DNA of 21,435 nt, taken from contig JAAYLY010000193.1 in the NCBI GenBank assembly GCA_012521625.1, positions 1-21,435 on the forward strand. Reading direction: 5' to 3'. Position 1 is the first letter of the stretch, and the number at the start of each line of letters is the position of its first letter. The position numbers and the translations under genes are program-made. This document shows positions 6,777 through 14,488 of this stretch, piece after piece. The notes beneath the pieces are model-generated. The model saw nothing but the letters and a program-made list of their open reading frames with translations. It searched no databases and had not been told where the DNA came from. This DNA is from Tissierellia bacterium (GTDB lineage Bacteria; Bacillota; Clostridia; Tissierellales; Tissierellaceae).

Positions 6777-8600
6777 CTACCTATTTTTTTTAGATTTATA
6801 TCGCTTACTTGTCTCCAAGATCTTTTTCCTGATTCTGAACTTGCTGGGAGTTACCTCTATAAGTTCATCATCTTCTATAAATTCCAAGGCCTCCTCTAAG
6901 GACATATTTATAGCTGGTGACAGCCTTAGGGCCTCATCAGACCCTGCAGCCCTTATGTTGGTCTGGTGTTTTTTCCTAGTTACATTAATTTCCAAATCCA
7001 AGCCCTTTGGATTACGACCAATAACCATACCTTCGTAGACCTCTTCACCAGGTGATATAAAAAGTGCTCCCCTTTCCTGGGCTGCATGTAAGCCATAGGT
7101 GGTAGCAATACCTGCTTCATAGGCTATAATGGAGCCGTAATTTCTTCTAGGTATATCTCCCTGATATGGCGCATAATCGTCAAAAACCGTATTTAGAATT
7201 CCATTTCCCTTAGTATCTGTTAAAAATTCCTGCCTGTAGCCTATTAAGCCCCTTGAAGGAATTCTAAAAACTAATCTAACATAACCTTTGGATTCGGTCA
7301 TATTAAGCAATTGACCCTTTCTTTGACCTAATTTCTCTATTACTACACCAACAAATTCTTCAGCTACATCTACTGTAGTAATCTCCATAGGTTCATATTT
7401 TTTTCCCTCTATGATCCTATATAGTACCTGGGGCTTGGAAACTTGAAACTCGTAACCTTCCCTCCTCATAGTTTCTATTAGGACTGAAAGGTGTAACTCA
7501 CCCCTACCAGAGACCTTAAAGGTATCGGGAGAATCGGTATCTTCAACCCTAAGACTGACATCTGTCTGAAGCTCTTTATATAATCTATTCCTCAGCTGCC
7601 TGGATGTTACAAATTTACCCTCCCTGCCTGCTAATGGGCTATCGTTAACGGAAAAAGTCATGGTAATAGTAGGCTCTGAAATCTTTACAAAGGGTAGGGG
7701 CTCTGGATAGTCTTTCAGACATATAGTATCGCCTATATTTATGTCCTCTATACCAGCTATAGCTATTATACTACCTATTTCAGCCCTTTCTACTTCAACC
7801 CTTTCTAATCCTTCAAATTCATAGAGTTTAACTACCTTTGTGATTTCCTTTCTTTCAGGCTTTGATTTATTAACTACTATCACTTCATCTCCAACTTTAA
7901 TTCTGCCTCGCTCAACCCTTCCTATTCCAATCCTTCCAATATAATCATTATAATCAATGGTACTTATTAAAACTTGTAAAGGAGCATCCACATCTCCCCT
8001 AGGGGCTGTTATAAATTCCAATATAGTCTCAAATAAAGCCTTCATATCATTGCCCTGCTTTTCCATATCTAGGCTGGCTGTACCATTCTTAGCAGATGTG
8101 AAGACAAAAGGACAATCCAACTGTTCATCATCGGCTCCTAATTCTATAAAGAGATCTAACATCTCATCTATTACTTCATTTGGCCTTGCTTCTGGCCTAT
8201 CAACCTTATTTATACAAACTATGGCAGGCAACTTTAAATCTAGAGCATTTTTCAAGACGAATTTCGTCTGAGGCATAGGTCCCTCAAAAGCATCTACTAG
8301 GACTACTACCCCATCTACCATATTCAATACCCGCTCCACTTCTCCACCAAAGTCAGCATGGCCTGGAGTATCTATAATATTAATCTTAGTATCCTCGTAA
8401 TAAACGGCTGTATTCTTAGCTAGTATAGTTATTCCTCTTTCCTTCTCTATATCTCCTGAGTCCATAACCCTATCTTCAACCATCTGATTTTCTCTAAAAA
8501 TCCCTGATTGCTTTAATAAGCTATCAACTAGAGTTGTTTTTCCATGGTCTACATGGGCAATTATGGCAATATTTCTTACGTCATCTCTAATTTTTATCAT
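6777..8600 (-). CDS. typA: Ribosome-associated GTPase TypA/BipA
   Basis: This translational GTPase binds the ribosome at the EF-G site and aids 50S assembly and growth at low temperature or under stress. G motifs are complete: G1 AHVDHGKT (15-22), RGITI (55-59), G3 DTPGHADF (77-84) and G4 NKVD (131-134). Domain II, the EF-G-like domains III and V, and the TypA-specific C-terminal domain (GSDEALRLSPAINMSLEEAL) follow. The 607 residues are normal. I place the start at ATG 8600, seven nt after AAAGGA; a TTG two codons earlier is too close to that site. A leader hairpin with a T-rich tail lies 78-97 nt upstream. Confidence 0.97.
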   Translation of the reverse strand: MIKIRDDVRNIAIIAHVDHGKTTLVDSLLKQSGIFRENQMVEDRVMDSGDIEKERGITILAKNTAVYYEDTKINIIDTPGHADFGGEVERVLNMVDGVVVLVDAFEGPMPQTKFVLKNALDLKLPAIVCINKVDRPEARPNEVIDEMLDLFIELGADDEQLDCPFVFTSAKNGTASLDMEKQGNDMKALFETILEFITAPRGDVDAPLQVLISTIDYNDYIGRIGIGRVERGRIKVGDEVIVVNKSKPERKEITKVVKLYEFEGLERVEVERAEIGSIIAIAGIEDINIGDTICLKDYPEPLPFVKISEPTITMTFSVNDSPLAGREGKFVTSRQLRNRLYKELQTDVSLRVEDTDSPDTFKVSGRGELHLSVLIETMRREGYEFQVSKPQVLYRIIEGKKYEPMEITTVDVAEEFVGVVIEKLGQRKGQLLNMTESKGYVRLVFRIPSRGLIGYRQEFLTDTKGNGILNTVFDDYAPYQGDIPRRNYGSIIAYEAGIATTYGLHAAQERGALFISPGEEVYEGMVIGRNPKGLDLEINVTRKKHQTNIRAAGSDEALRLSPAINMSLEEALEFIEDDELIEVTPSKFRIRKKILETSKRYKSKKNR

Positions 8601-8677
8601 ACTCAAATCCTTTCATTCTAAATTAATAAAATTAACTACATCTATAAAGTTTAGCAAAATGATAATTTCTAATAATA

Positions 8678-8697
8678 AAAGCTTCATAAGAAGCTTT
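8678..8697 (-). terminator. Hairpin with T-rich tail in the typA leader
   Basis: AAAGCTTC and GAAGCTTT form an 8-bp stem with a 4-nt loop; minus-strand sequence then reads TATTATT. A perfect TATAAT on the minus strand (8705-8710) lies just upstream, so RNA started there would open almost at the hairpin. It may be a weak terminator, an attenuator, or a 5' stabilising hairpin for the typA mRNA. No riboswitch core was recognised in the roughly 190 nt before typA. Confidence 0.45.
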
Positions 8698-8799
8698 AAA
8701 ATAAATTATATCTATATGGTTATATTGATATGTGGCAAATTTCTTTAAGATTTCTCTTTATTCTTCCTCTTTATTACCTTCTTCTTCAATTTTCGATAA

Positions 8800-8828
8800 A
8801 AAAACTGATATTTAAAGTATCAGTTTTT
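8800..8828 (-). terminator. Terminator after the RsbW-like gene
   Basis: AAAAACTGATA and TATCAGTTTTT form a perfect 11-bp stem with a 7-nt loop, followed on the minus strand by a seven-T run partly within the stem. The stem begins at the stop codon, so the gene ends as a single unit before typA. Confidence 0.88.
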
Positions 8829-9252
8829 ACTTAGATCTTAGTCTTTGTTTTTCCAAATATTTTATAGCAGTGATTCGATTTTGATTGACTATAAGTTCAT
8901 CGGATAAACCCTTCACCAATATAAGCCCTCTACCGCTACACTTTAAATCATAGGGGTCGTATTTTGAAAAGTCATAATCTATACCGTCACCTTCATCTTC
9001 AACCTGGATGATAATCTCTTTATCGTTTATCTCTAGGTTTAGCTTAATGCATTTGGTGTCTTGGCATTCATTTCCATGGAATACACCATTTATAACAAGT
9101 TCGTTTATTATTAATCTAATATCGAACATGGTATCTGAATCTTCAATAATCCCATCTAGCTTAGTTAGAAGCTCATCTACAAAATCCCTTATTAGGTTTA
9201 GGTCACTACAAACAGAAGCCGTATAGGTAAAGTCCATTTTTCTCACGTCCAT
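8827..9252 (-). CDS. Orphan RsbW/SpoIIAB-type ATP-binding (anti-sigma/serine kinase) protein
   Basis: The 141-residue product is a single GHKL ATPase domain of the HATPase_c_2 type. The N box is IINELVINGVFHGNE (about 48-62), the G1 box is VEDEGDGIDYD (about 84-94), and the G2 box is CSGRGLILVKGLSDE (about 105-119). Known family members bind sigma factors and phosphorylate an STAS-domain antagonist; others pair with PP2C phosphatases. Neither a sigma factor, an STAS protein nor a phosphatase gene adjoins it, so the partner is unknown and both kinase and anti-sigma roles are inferred. The start is unsure: ATG 9252 and ATG 9237 both lack a strong ribosome binding site. It is divergent from rubredoxin and closed by its own terminator. 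Confidence 0.85.
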   Translation of the reverse strand: MDVRKMDFTYTASVCSDLNLIRDFVDELLTKLDGIIEDSDTMFDIRLIINELVINGVFHGNECQDTKCIKLNLEINDKEIIIQVEDEGDGIDYDFSKYDPYDLKCSGRGLILVKGLSDELIVNQNRITAIKYLEKQRLRSK

Positions 9253-9270
9253 TAATTTATTTTCATTATT

Positions 9271-9353
9271 ATTTTACCCAAAAGCATATATATATATATA
9301 ACTAATTAAAATTTAACTTATAAATGATTAATTTATGTAGGAGTGGGTAAAAT
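9271..9353. repeat. Inverted repeat bracketing a divergent promoter region
   Basis: ATTTTACCCA (9271-9280) and TGGGTAAAAT (9344-9353) are perfect 10-bp inverted copies 63 bp apart. Each lies 20-47 nt upstream of the start of the gene on its side, and between them are an (AT)7 tract at 9286-9300 and AT-rich DNA. They could be paired operators for one regulator of both genes. Confidence 0.45.
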
Positions 9354-9390
9354 TATTTATGATTACTATAGAAAGAAAGGAGAATTATAT

Positions 9391-9552
9391 ATGGAAAGAT
9401 GGGTTTGTGGACCATGTGGTTGGGTTTATGATCCTGAAGAAGGTGATCCTGATGCAGGTATTGAGCCTGGTGTAGCTTTTGAAGATTTACCAGAGGATTA
9501 TGTTTGCCCAGTCTGTGGTGCAACAAAGGATCTATTCGAAAAAGAAGAATAA
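9391..9552 (+). CDS. Rubredoxin
   Basis: This is a 53-residue single-iron electron carrier. The iron ligands are Cys6 and Cys9 in CGPCG and Cys39 and Cys42 in CPVCG, with the conserved core YDPEEGDPDAGIEPG (13-27) and the aromatic residues W4, Y13, F30. ATG 9391 follows AAAGGAG by 8 nt and gives the standard length; an upstream in-frame GTG at 9343 would add 16 unusual residues and has no suitable ribosome binding site. In anaerobes rubredoxin usually passes electrons to rubrerythrin, superoxide reductase or flavodiiron oxidases for oxygen detoxification. No such partner is here, so the pairing is unknown. It stands alone on + and ends at a terminator shared with engB. Confidence 0.97.
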   Translation: MERWVCGPCGWVYDPEEGDPDAGIEPGVAFEDLPEDYVCPVCGATKDLFEKEE

Positions 9553-9557
9553 TACAT

Positions 9558-9579
9558 AAGACCAGCAGTTGCTGGTCTT
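9558..9579. terminator. Bidirectional terminator between rubredoxin and engB
   Basis: AAGACCAGC and GCTGGTCTT pair in a 9-bp stem around AGTT. On + the tail is TTGTTTATT, a good terminator for rubredoxin. On - the tail (ATGTATTATT) is weaker, but the hairpin lies 5 nt past the engB stop. Confidence 0.85.
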
Positions 9580-9583
9580 TTGT

Positions 9584-10168
9584 TTATTCTAAAAACTTAG
9601 AGAAAATTTCCCAGACAACTTCCCTATTGGACTTATCGGTGGCTGAATATGGAATTATGAGTTTAGGATCTTCCACCCCTAGTTTATTTCTTATAACTTT
9701 AATGTGCTTTTGCCATTTCCCCCTAGAGATCTTATCCGCCTTGGTTGCAATAACTATTCCAGAGAAGTTAAAGGATTTAATCCAATTATACATCATTAAA
9801 TCCTGATTAGTAGGCTCATGTCTAATATCCACTATCAAGACTACTTCCTGTAAATTTTCCCTAGTGGTAAGATACTTATTGATTATTTCTGCCCATTTCT
9901 CCTGCTCAAGCTTAGATACCTGGGCATAACCATATCCTGGTAAGTCTACCAACCTAAAGGAATCATTTATCCTATAAAAATTTATAGTCCTAGTTTTTCC
10001 TGGCTTGCTGCTGGTCCTAGCTAAATTTTTCCTATTGATCATGGAGTTTATAAAGGAGGATTTACCCACATTGGACCTACCAGCAAAGGCAATTTCTGGT
10101 AGATCCTCTGTCGGATATTGACTAGGCTTTACTGCAATAGCATCTAATTCAGATTTAACTATCTTCAT
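9584..10168 (-). CDS. engB: Ribosome biogenesis GTPase EngB (YsxC/YihA)
   Basis: This essential small GTPase acts in late assembly of the 50S subunit. Motifs: G1 GRSNVGKSS (30-38), G2 region KPGKTRTINFY (55-65), G3 DLPGYG (75-80), G4 TKADK (142-146), and G5-like SATDKS near the C-terminus. The 194 residues match the family. Two ATGs compete: 10168 (9 nt after AAGGG, matching the usual MK-x-x-KSE start) and 10174 (3 nt after it), so I take 10168. The gene then overlaps the 3' end of lon by 14 nt, indicating one transcript and likely translational coupling. The lon-engB order is common in Firmicutes. Confidence 0.96.
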   Translation of the reverse strand: MKIVKSELDAIAVKPSQYPTEDLPEIAFAGRSNVGKSSFINSMINRKNLARTSSKPGKTRTINFYRINDSFRLVDLPGYGYAQVSKLEQEKWAEIINKYLTTRENLQEVVLIVDIRHEPTNQDLMMYNWIKSFNFSGIVIATKADKISRGKWQKHIKVIRNKLGVEDPKLIIPYSATDKSNREVVWEIFSKFLE

Positions 10169-12515
10169 CTTCATCAGCCCTTTTAACTAAAGCATGTTCT
10201 AAGACCTTATCCATGTCCTTCACCAAGACGAATTCCATCTTTCTCCTTATTTTATCGGGTATTTCATCCAGATCCTTCTTATTTTCATAGGGTAGAATCA
10301 CCTTTTCTATACCCATCCTATTAGCTGCCAGTACCTTTTCCTTAATGCCGCCAACTGGTAAAACCCTACCCCTGAGAGTTATTTCACCAGTCATGGCCAC
10401 CTTCCTATTGATAGGCGTATTAGACAAGGCAGATACTACAGCTGTTGCTATAGTTATACCAGCCGATGGTCCGTCCTTGGGAATAGCTCCTTCAGGAACA
10501 TGGATATGGATGTCCATCTCCTTATGGAAGTCCTCTTCAATATTTAAACGGTCTGAGTTTGCCCTTATATAGCTAATACCAGCCATAGCAGATTCCTTCA
10601 TCACATCTCCCAGCTTACCGGTTAGCTGAGTCTTGCCGCTACCCTTCATCACATTTACTTCAATTGAAAGGGTTTCTCCTCCCACTGCAGTCCAGGCTAG
10701 TCCATTGGCAACACCGATTCTGTCCTTTTGATCCACAAGATCAAACCTATACTTGGGAGCTCCTAAATAGTTGGATAGATTTAAGGCATTAATCCTAACG
10801 GTCTTAACATTCTTTTCCACTATGGTCTTTGCAGCCTTTCTGCATATATTGGCTATATTCCTTTCTAAATTCCTAACTCCAGCTTCCCTGGTATAGTAGT
10901 TGATTATGTTTTTAAGGGCAGCTTTAGATAGCTTAAGGTTCTTTTCTTCCAAGCCGTGTTCCTTCATCTGCTTAGGTAGTAGGTGCTTCATAGCAATCTG
11001 TAGTTTCTCCTCATCAGTATAGCCACTTATCCTGATGACCTCCATCCTGTCTAATAAGGGCCTTGGAATAGTAGTTGTTGTATTAGCTGTAGTTATAAAC
11101 ATTACCTTTGATAGGTCAAAGGGGACATCAAGGAAGTGGTCCACAAAGTTGGAATTTTGCTCTGGATCCAATACCTCTAACAAGCCGCTGGCAGGATCCC
11201 CACGGTAATCACTGCTTATCTTGTCTATTTCATCGAATAAGAAGACAGGGTTTTTACTACCAGCCTTTCTTATTAGGCTCATAATCCTACCCGGCATACT
11301 GCCAACATAGGTCCTCCTATGACCTCTTATTTCAGCTTCATCCCTTACTCCTCCCAAGGCCATCCTTACGAATTCCCTATTTAAAGCCCGAGCTATGGAT
11401 CTTGCAATTGATGTCTTACCCACTCCTGGCGGCCCTACTAGGCAAAGGATTGGTCCTTTCATAGAGTTGGTAAGCTTCCTTACGGCTATAAATTCCAGAA
11501 TCCTTTCTTTAACGTCTTCCAAGCCATAATGCTCCTCATCTAAAATCTCCCTGGCCTTGTTTATATCTATTTTAGACTTAGATTCCTTATCCCAGGGTAA
11601 ATCCACTATCCAGTCTAGATAAGTCCTTATAACGCCAATTTCAGCCGAATGGGGGGAAGTTTTAGTCAAGCGGTCTAACTCCTTCAAGGCCTTATCCTTA
11701 ACTTCCTTAGGCATCTTGATTTTATCCAACTTTTTTCTGTACTCTTCCACTTCCGTTAAGATTTCATCGTCTTCTCCCAATTCCCTTTGGATGGCCTTCA
11801 TCTGCTCTCTTAAATAGTATTCCTTCTGTAGCCTGCTAATTTGCTTCTTAACCCTTTGGTTGATCTTGTCTTCAATTTTTAAAAGCTCAATCTCCTCCTG
11901 CAATATTCCATGGAGGACCTCTAACCTCTCATAAATATCAAAGGTCTCTAGTATCCTCTGCTCATCCTCCGGCTTTAGTACTAGATAAGAAGCGATTACA
12001 TCAGCAAGCCTACCTGGATCTTCTATATCTGTAACTGTAGTTGACAGTTCTGGCGAAACCTTAGTATTCAGTTCTATATATTCTTCCAAGTCGGAAATAA
12101 CCAACCTCATTGCAGCTTCCATGGCCTTATCTATTACTACCTTTTCTGGGTCGTAAAGGAAGTTTTCAATTTCAGCCTCAAAGAAGCTTTCATTATCTAA
12201 TACTTCAACTATCCTGCCCCTGCTGACACCCTCAACTAATACCCTGATGCTGCCACCAGGCAGTTTCAACATCTGCCTTACCTTGGATATAGTACCTACA
12301 GTATAAAAATCCTCCACCCCTGGTTCATCTATCCTAGGGTCCTTTTGAGTACATAGCAATATATGAGAATCATCCATCATGGCTTTTTCCAATGCATTAA
12401 TAGACTTTTCCCTTCCAACATCGAAATGCATAACCATATATGGATAGATTGAAATCCCCCTTAAGGGTATTATGGGTAGGGTAACTTTTTCAATAGTATA
12501 GTATGCCTTTAACAT
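10155..12515 (-). CDS. lon: ATP-dependent protease Lon (LonA)
   Basis: Lon degrades misfolded and selected regulatory proteins in the cytoplasm as a homohexamer. Its 786 residues show the N-terminal substrate domain (about 10-205), a coiled-coil linker (about 205-300), the AAA+ module with Walker A GPPGVGKT (361-368) and Walker B VFLFDEID (424-431), and the C-terminal serine protease domain with Ser684 in KDGPSAGIT and Lys727 in GGIKEK, 43 residues apart as in E. coli. The start at ATG 12515 follows AGGAGGG; an upstream in-frame start near 12533 would overlap that site. lon lies just after the clpX terminator, with an unusual inverted repeat in the 50-nt gap. engB overlaps its 3' end. Confidence 0.98.
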   Translation of the reverse strand: MLKAYYTIEKVTLPIIPLRGISIYPYMVMHFDVGREKSINALEKAMMDDSHILLCTQKDPRIDEPGVEDFYTVGTISKVRQMLKLPGGSIRVLVEGVSRGRIVEVLDNESFFEAEIENFLYDPEKVVIDKAMEAAMRLVISDLEEYIELNTKVSPELSTTVTDIEDPGRLADVIASYLVLKPEDEQRILETFDIYERLEVLHGILQEEIELLKIEDKINQRVKKQISRLQKEYYLREQMKAIQRELGEDDEILTEVEEYRKKLDKIKMPKEVKDKALKELDRLTKTSPHSAEIGVIRTYLDWIVDLPWDKESKSKIDINKAREILDEEHYGLEDVKERILEFIAVRKLTNSMKGPILCLVGPPGVGKTSIARSIARALNREFVRMALGGVRDEAEIRGHRRTYVGSMPGRIMSLIRKAGSKNPVFLFDEIDKISSDYRGDPASGLLEVLDPEQNSNFVDHFLDVPFDLSKVMFITTANTTTTIPRPLLDRMEVIRISGYTDEEKLQIAMKHLLPKQMKEHGLEEKNLKLSKAALKNIINYYTREAGVRNLERNIANICRKAAKTIVEKNVKTVRINALNLSNYLGAPKYRFDLVDQKDRIGVANGLAWTAVGGETLSIEVNVMKGSGKTQLTGKLGDVMKESAMAGISYIRANSDRLNIEEDFHKEMDIHIHVPEGAIPKDGPSAGITIATAVVSALSNTPINRKVAMTGEITLRGRVLPVGGIKEKVLAANRMGIEKVILPYENKKDLDEIPDKIRRKMEFVLVKDMDKVLEHALVKRADEDEDS

Positions 12516-12529
12516 ATTATCCCTCCTTC

Positions 12530-12562
12530 TCAATTGATAATAGCAATGCCTATATCAATTGA
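12530..12562. promoter_or_regulatory. Operator-like inverted repeat upstream of lon
   Basis: TCAATTGATA (12530-12539) and TATCAATTGA (12553-12562) are perfect 10-bp inverted copies around 13 nt. Each arm contains the palindrome TCAATTGA. The element fills the space between the clpX terminator and the lon ribosome binding site, where a lon promoter would have to lie (TATTAT on the minus strand overlaps the proximal arm). It does not resemble the CtsR or CIRCE consensus. Confidence 0.5.
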
Positions 12563-12568
12563 AAAATT

Positions 12569-12592
12569 AAAGGCTCACTGATGTGAGCCTTT
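12569..12592 (-). terminator. Terminator of the tig-clpP-clpX operon
   Basis: AAAGGCTCAC and GTGAGCCTTT form a 10-bp stem with a 4-nt loop, 1 nt beyond the clpX stop. On the minus strand the tail is AATTTTT. It separates the operon from lon. Confidence 0.9.
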
Positions 12593-12593
12593 T

Positions 12594-13871
12594 TTATGAT
12601 GCAGATTCTTTATTTCCCGATTTGTTTGCCCTACTCAGCTTTTTCATATCTGATAAGACTAGAGTTGGTTCAGCCTTATTCATTACAGTTTCCTTCGTAA
12701 TTAGGCATTTTTCCACGTCATCTCGTGAAGGCAACTCAAACATAATATCTAGCAAGATATCCTCAAGTATACTTCTAAGACCTCTAGCTCCAGTTTTTCT
12801 TTCAATGGCTTTCTTAGCTATAGCTTTTAAGGCTTCATCATCAAATTCTAGATCCACATTTTCCATTGCAAATAATTCCTTATACTGCTTTACTAAAGCA
12901 TTTTTAGGCTCAGTAAGTATACTTACCAATGCATCTTCATCTAATTCTTCTAGAGTTACGATTACAGGCAATCTTCCAACGAATTCAGGAATTAAACCAA
13001 ATTTCAATAGGTCCTCTGGTTGTAGTTGTTCTAACAACTTACCAATTTCTTTTTCTTCCTTAGTTTTAATTTCAGCACCAAAGCCGATAGAATTTTTGCC
13101 TATACGGTTTTGTATTATCTTATCTAATCCATCGAAAGCGCCGCCTACGATGAATAAGATGTTGGTAGTATCCACTTGAATGAACTCCTGGTGTGGATGC
13201 TTTCTTCCCCCTTGGGGTGGAACATTTGCAATGGTACCTTCTAATATTTTTAGTAATGCTTGTTGGACTCCTTCACCACTAACATCCCTAGTTATGGAAG
13301 GATTTTCAGATTTTCTAGCAATCTTATCTATTTCATCGATATAGATTATACCCTTTTCTGCTCTTTCTATATCATAATCTGCAGCTTGAATAAGCTTCAA
13401 TATTATATTTTCAACGTCTTCACCTACATAGCCTGCCTCTGTAAGGGATGTGGCATCGGCTATAGCAAAGGGAACGTCTAAAATCTTGGCCAGTGTTTGA
13501 GCCAGTAAAGTCTTACCGGATCCAGTTGGCCCAACCATTATGATGTTACTTTTTTGTAATTCTATATCCTTTCTCCTGGACTTGCAATTTATCCTTTTAT
13601 AATGGTTATAAACAGCCACGGCCAAAGCTCTCTTTGCTCTTTCTTGTTTTACAACGTACTCATCTAGAGTCTTCTTTATCTCTGCAGGAGTTGGTAATTC
13701 CTTCATTTCATAATCATAGTTATCAAGGAATTCCTCTTCGATAATTTCCTGACAAAGCTCTATACATTCGTTGCAAATATATACGTTGGGACCTGCTATA
13801 AGTCTGCGGACTTGATCTTGAGGCTTCCCACAAAAAGAGCATCGAAGCTGTTTCTCCTCATATTTTGCCAT
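12594..13871 (-). CDS. clpX: ClpX, ATPase subunit of the ClpXP protease
   Basis: ClpX unfolds tagged proteins and feeds them to ClpP. The 425 residues contain the N-terminal zinc-binding domain (Cys11, Cys14, Cys33, Cys36: CSFC and CNEC), Walker A GPTGSGKT (114-121), the pore loop GYVGED (147-152), Walker B IIYIDEIDKI, the RKH-like KHPHQE loop, and sensor 2 in RKTGARGLRSILE. All functional motifs are present. The start ATG 13871 follows AGAGGTG by 5 nt, and the clpP stop is 18 nt upstream, so it is the third gene of the tig operon. The C-terminal tail (LSRANKSGNKESAS) is polar, as is common. Confidence 0.98.
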   Translation of the reverse strand: MAKYEEKQLRCSFCGKPQDQVRRLIAGPNVYICNECIELCQEIIEEEFLDNYDYEMKELPTPAEIKKTLDEYVVKQERAKRALAVAVYNHYKRINCKSRRKDIELQKSNIIMVGPTGSGKTLLAQTLAKILDVPFAIADATSLTEAGYVGEDVENIILKLIQAADYDIERAEKGIIYIDEIDKIARKSENPSITRDVSGEGVQQALLKILEGTIANVPPQGGRKHPHQEFIQVDTTNILFIVGGAFDGLDKIIQNRIGKNSIGFGAEIKTKEEKEIGKLLEQLQPEDLLKFGLIPEFVGRLPVIVTLEELDEDALVSILTEPKNALVKQYKELFAMENVDLEFDDEALKAIAKKAIERKTGARGLRSILEDILLDIMFELPSRDDVEKCLITKETVMNKAEPTLVLSDMKKLSRANKSGNKESAS

Positions 13872-13889
13872 GGTTACACCTCTCTTAAA

Positions 13890-14474
13890 TTATTTGCTCG
13901 ACCTAATAACCTTATCGATTATGCCGTATTCAACAGCTTGTTCGGCTGTCATATGATAATCCCTGTCTGTGTCCCTTCTAATCTTTTCCAGTGATTGACC
14001 TGTTCTTTCACTTAAAATCTTATTGATCCTCTCCCTAATCTCAAGTATCTTCTCAGCTTGGATTCTAATATCCTCAGCTTGACCTTGGGCTCCACCAAGT
14101 GGTTGATGGATCATGATATCTGAATTTGGAAGAGCAAACCTCTTACCCTTAGCACCAGCTGCTAGTAAGAAAGCTCCCATACTTGCAGCTCTACCGATGC
14201 AGATAGTAGATACATCTGGTTTTATATATTGCATAGTATCGTATATGGCAAAACCAGCACTTACTGATCCACCTGGGCTGTTTATATATAGTTGAATATC
14301 CTTATCTGGATCTTCAGCTTCTAAAAACAGTAATTGAGCTACAACTAAATTGGCAATAGCATCGTTGACTTCAGAACCTAGGAATATAATCCTTTCCTTC
14401 AATAACCTTGAATATATATCATAGGATCTTTCTCCTCTACTAGTCTGTTCAACGACTATAGGTACCAATGCCAT
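13890..14474 (-). CDS. clpP: ClpP, proteolytic subunit of Clp protease
   Basis: Serine protease of 194 residues that forms the tetradecameric chamber used with ClpX. Catalytic triad: Ser98 in GRAASMGA, His123 in MIHQPLGG, Asp172 in DTDRDYHM, at the same positions as in Bacillus ClpP. The oligomer handle region GQAEDIRIQAEKIL follows. I place the start at ATG 14474, 9 nt after AAAGGAG; an in-frame TTG at 14483 abuts that site and is unlikely. Only 14 nt separate it from tig, so it is cotranscribed. There is no propeptide beyond the usual short start. Confidence 0.98.
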   Translation of the reverse strand: MALVPIVVEQTSRGERSYDIYSRLLKERIIFLGSEVNDAIANLVVAQLLFLEAEDPDKDIQLYINSPGGSVSAGFAIYDTMQYIKPDVSTICIGRAASMGAFLLAAGAKGKRFALPNSDIMIHQPLGGAQGQAEDIRIQAEKILEIRERINKILSERTGQSLEKIRRDTDRDYHMTAEQAVEYGIIDKVIRSSK

Positions 14475-14488
14475 ATTTATCAACTCCT

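Noticed and set aside
7957..8271. A 104-codon plus-strand frame inside typA
   Set aside because: It is antisense to the conserved GTPase domain and has no family features.
8752..8803. A Glu/Lys-rich frame on the minus strand upstream of typA resembling a protein tail
   Set aside because: Stops close upstream leave no start codon, and it begins inside a strong terminator.
9286..9300. The (AT)7 tract as a phase-variation repeat
   Set aside because: It is short and intergenic, with no matched promoter spacing that its length would obviously switch.
9504..9806. A 100-codon plus-strand frame overlapping the rubredoxin end
   Set aside because: It starts out of frame in rubredoxin, crosses the terminator and runs antisense to engB.
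12583..13179. A 198-codon plus-strand frame opposite clpX, Ser/Phe-rich
   Set aside because: It is antisense to a fully motif-bearing clpX, with low-complexity Ser-rich composition typical of the mirrored strand and no ribosome binding site of note.
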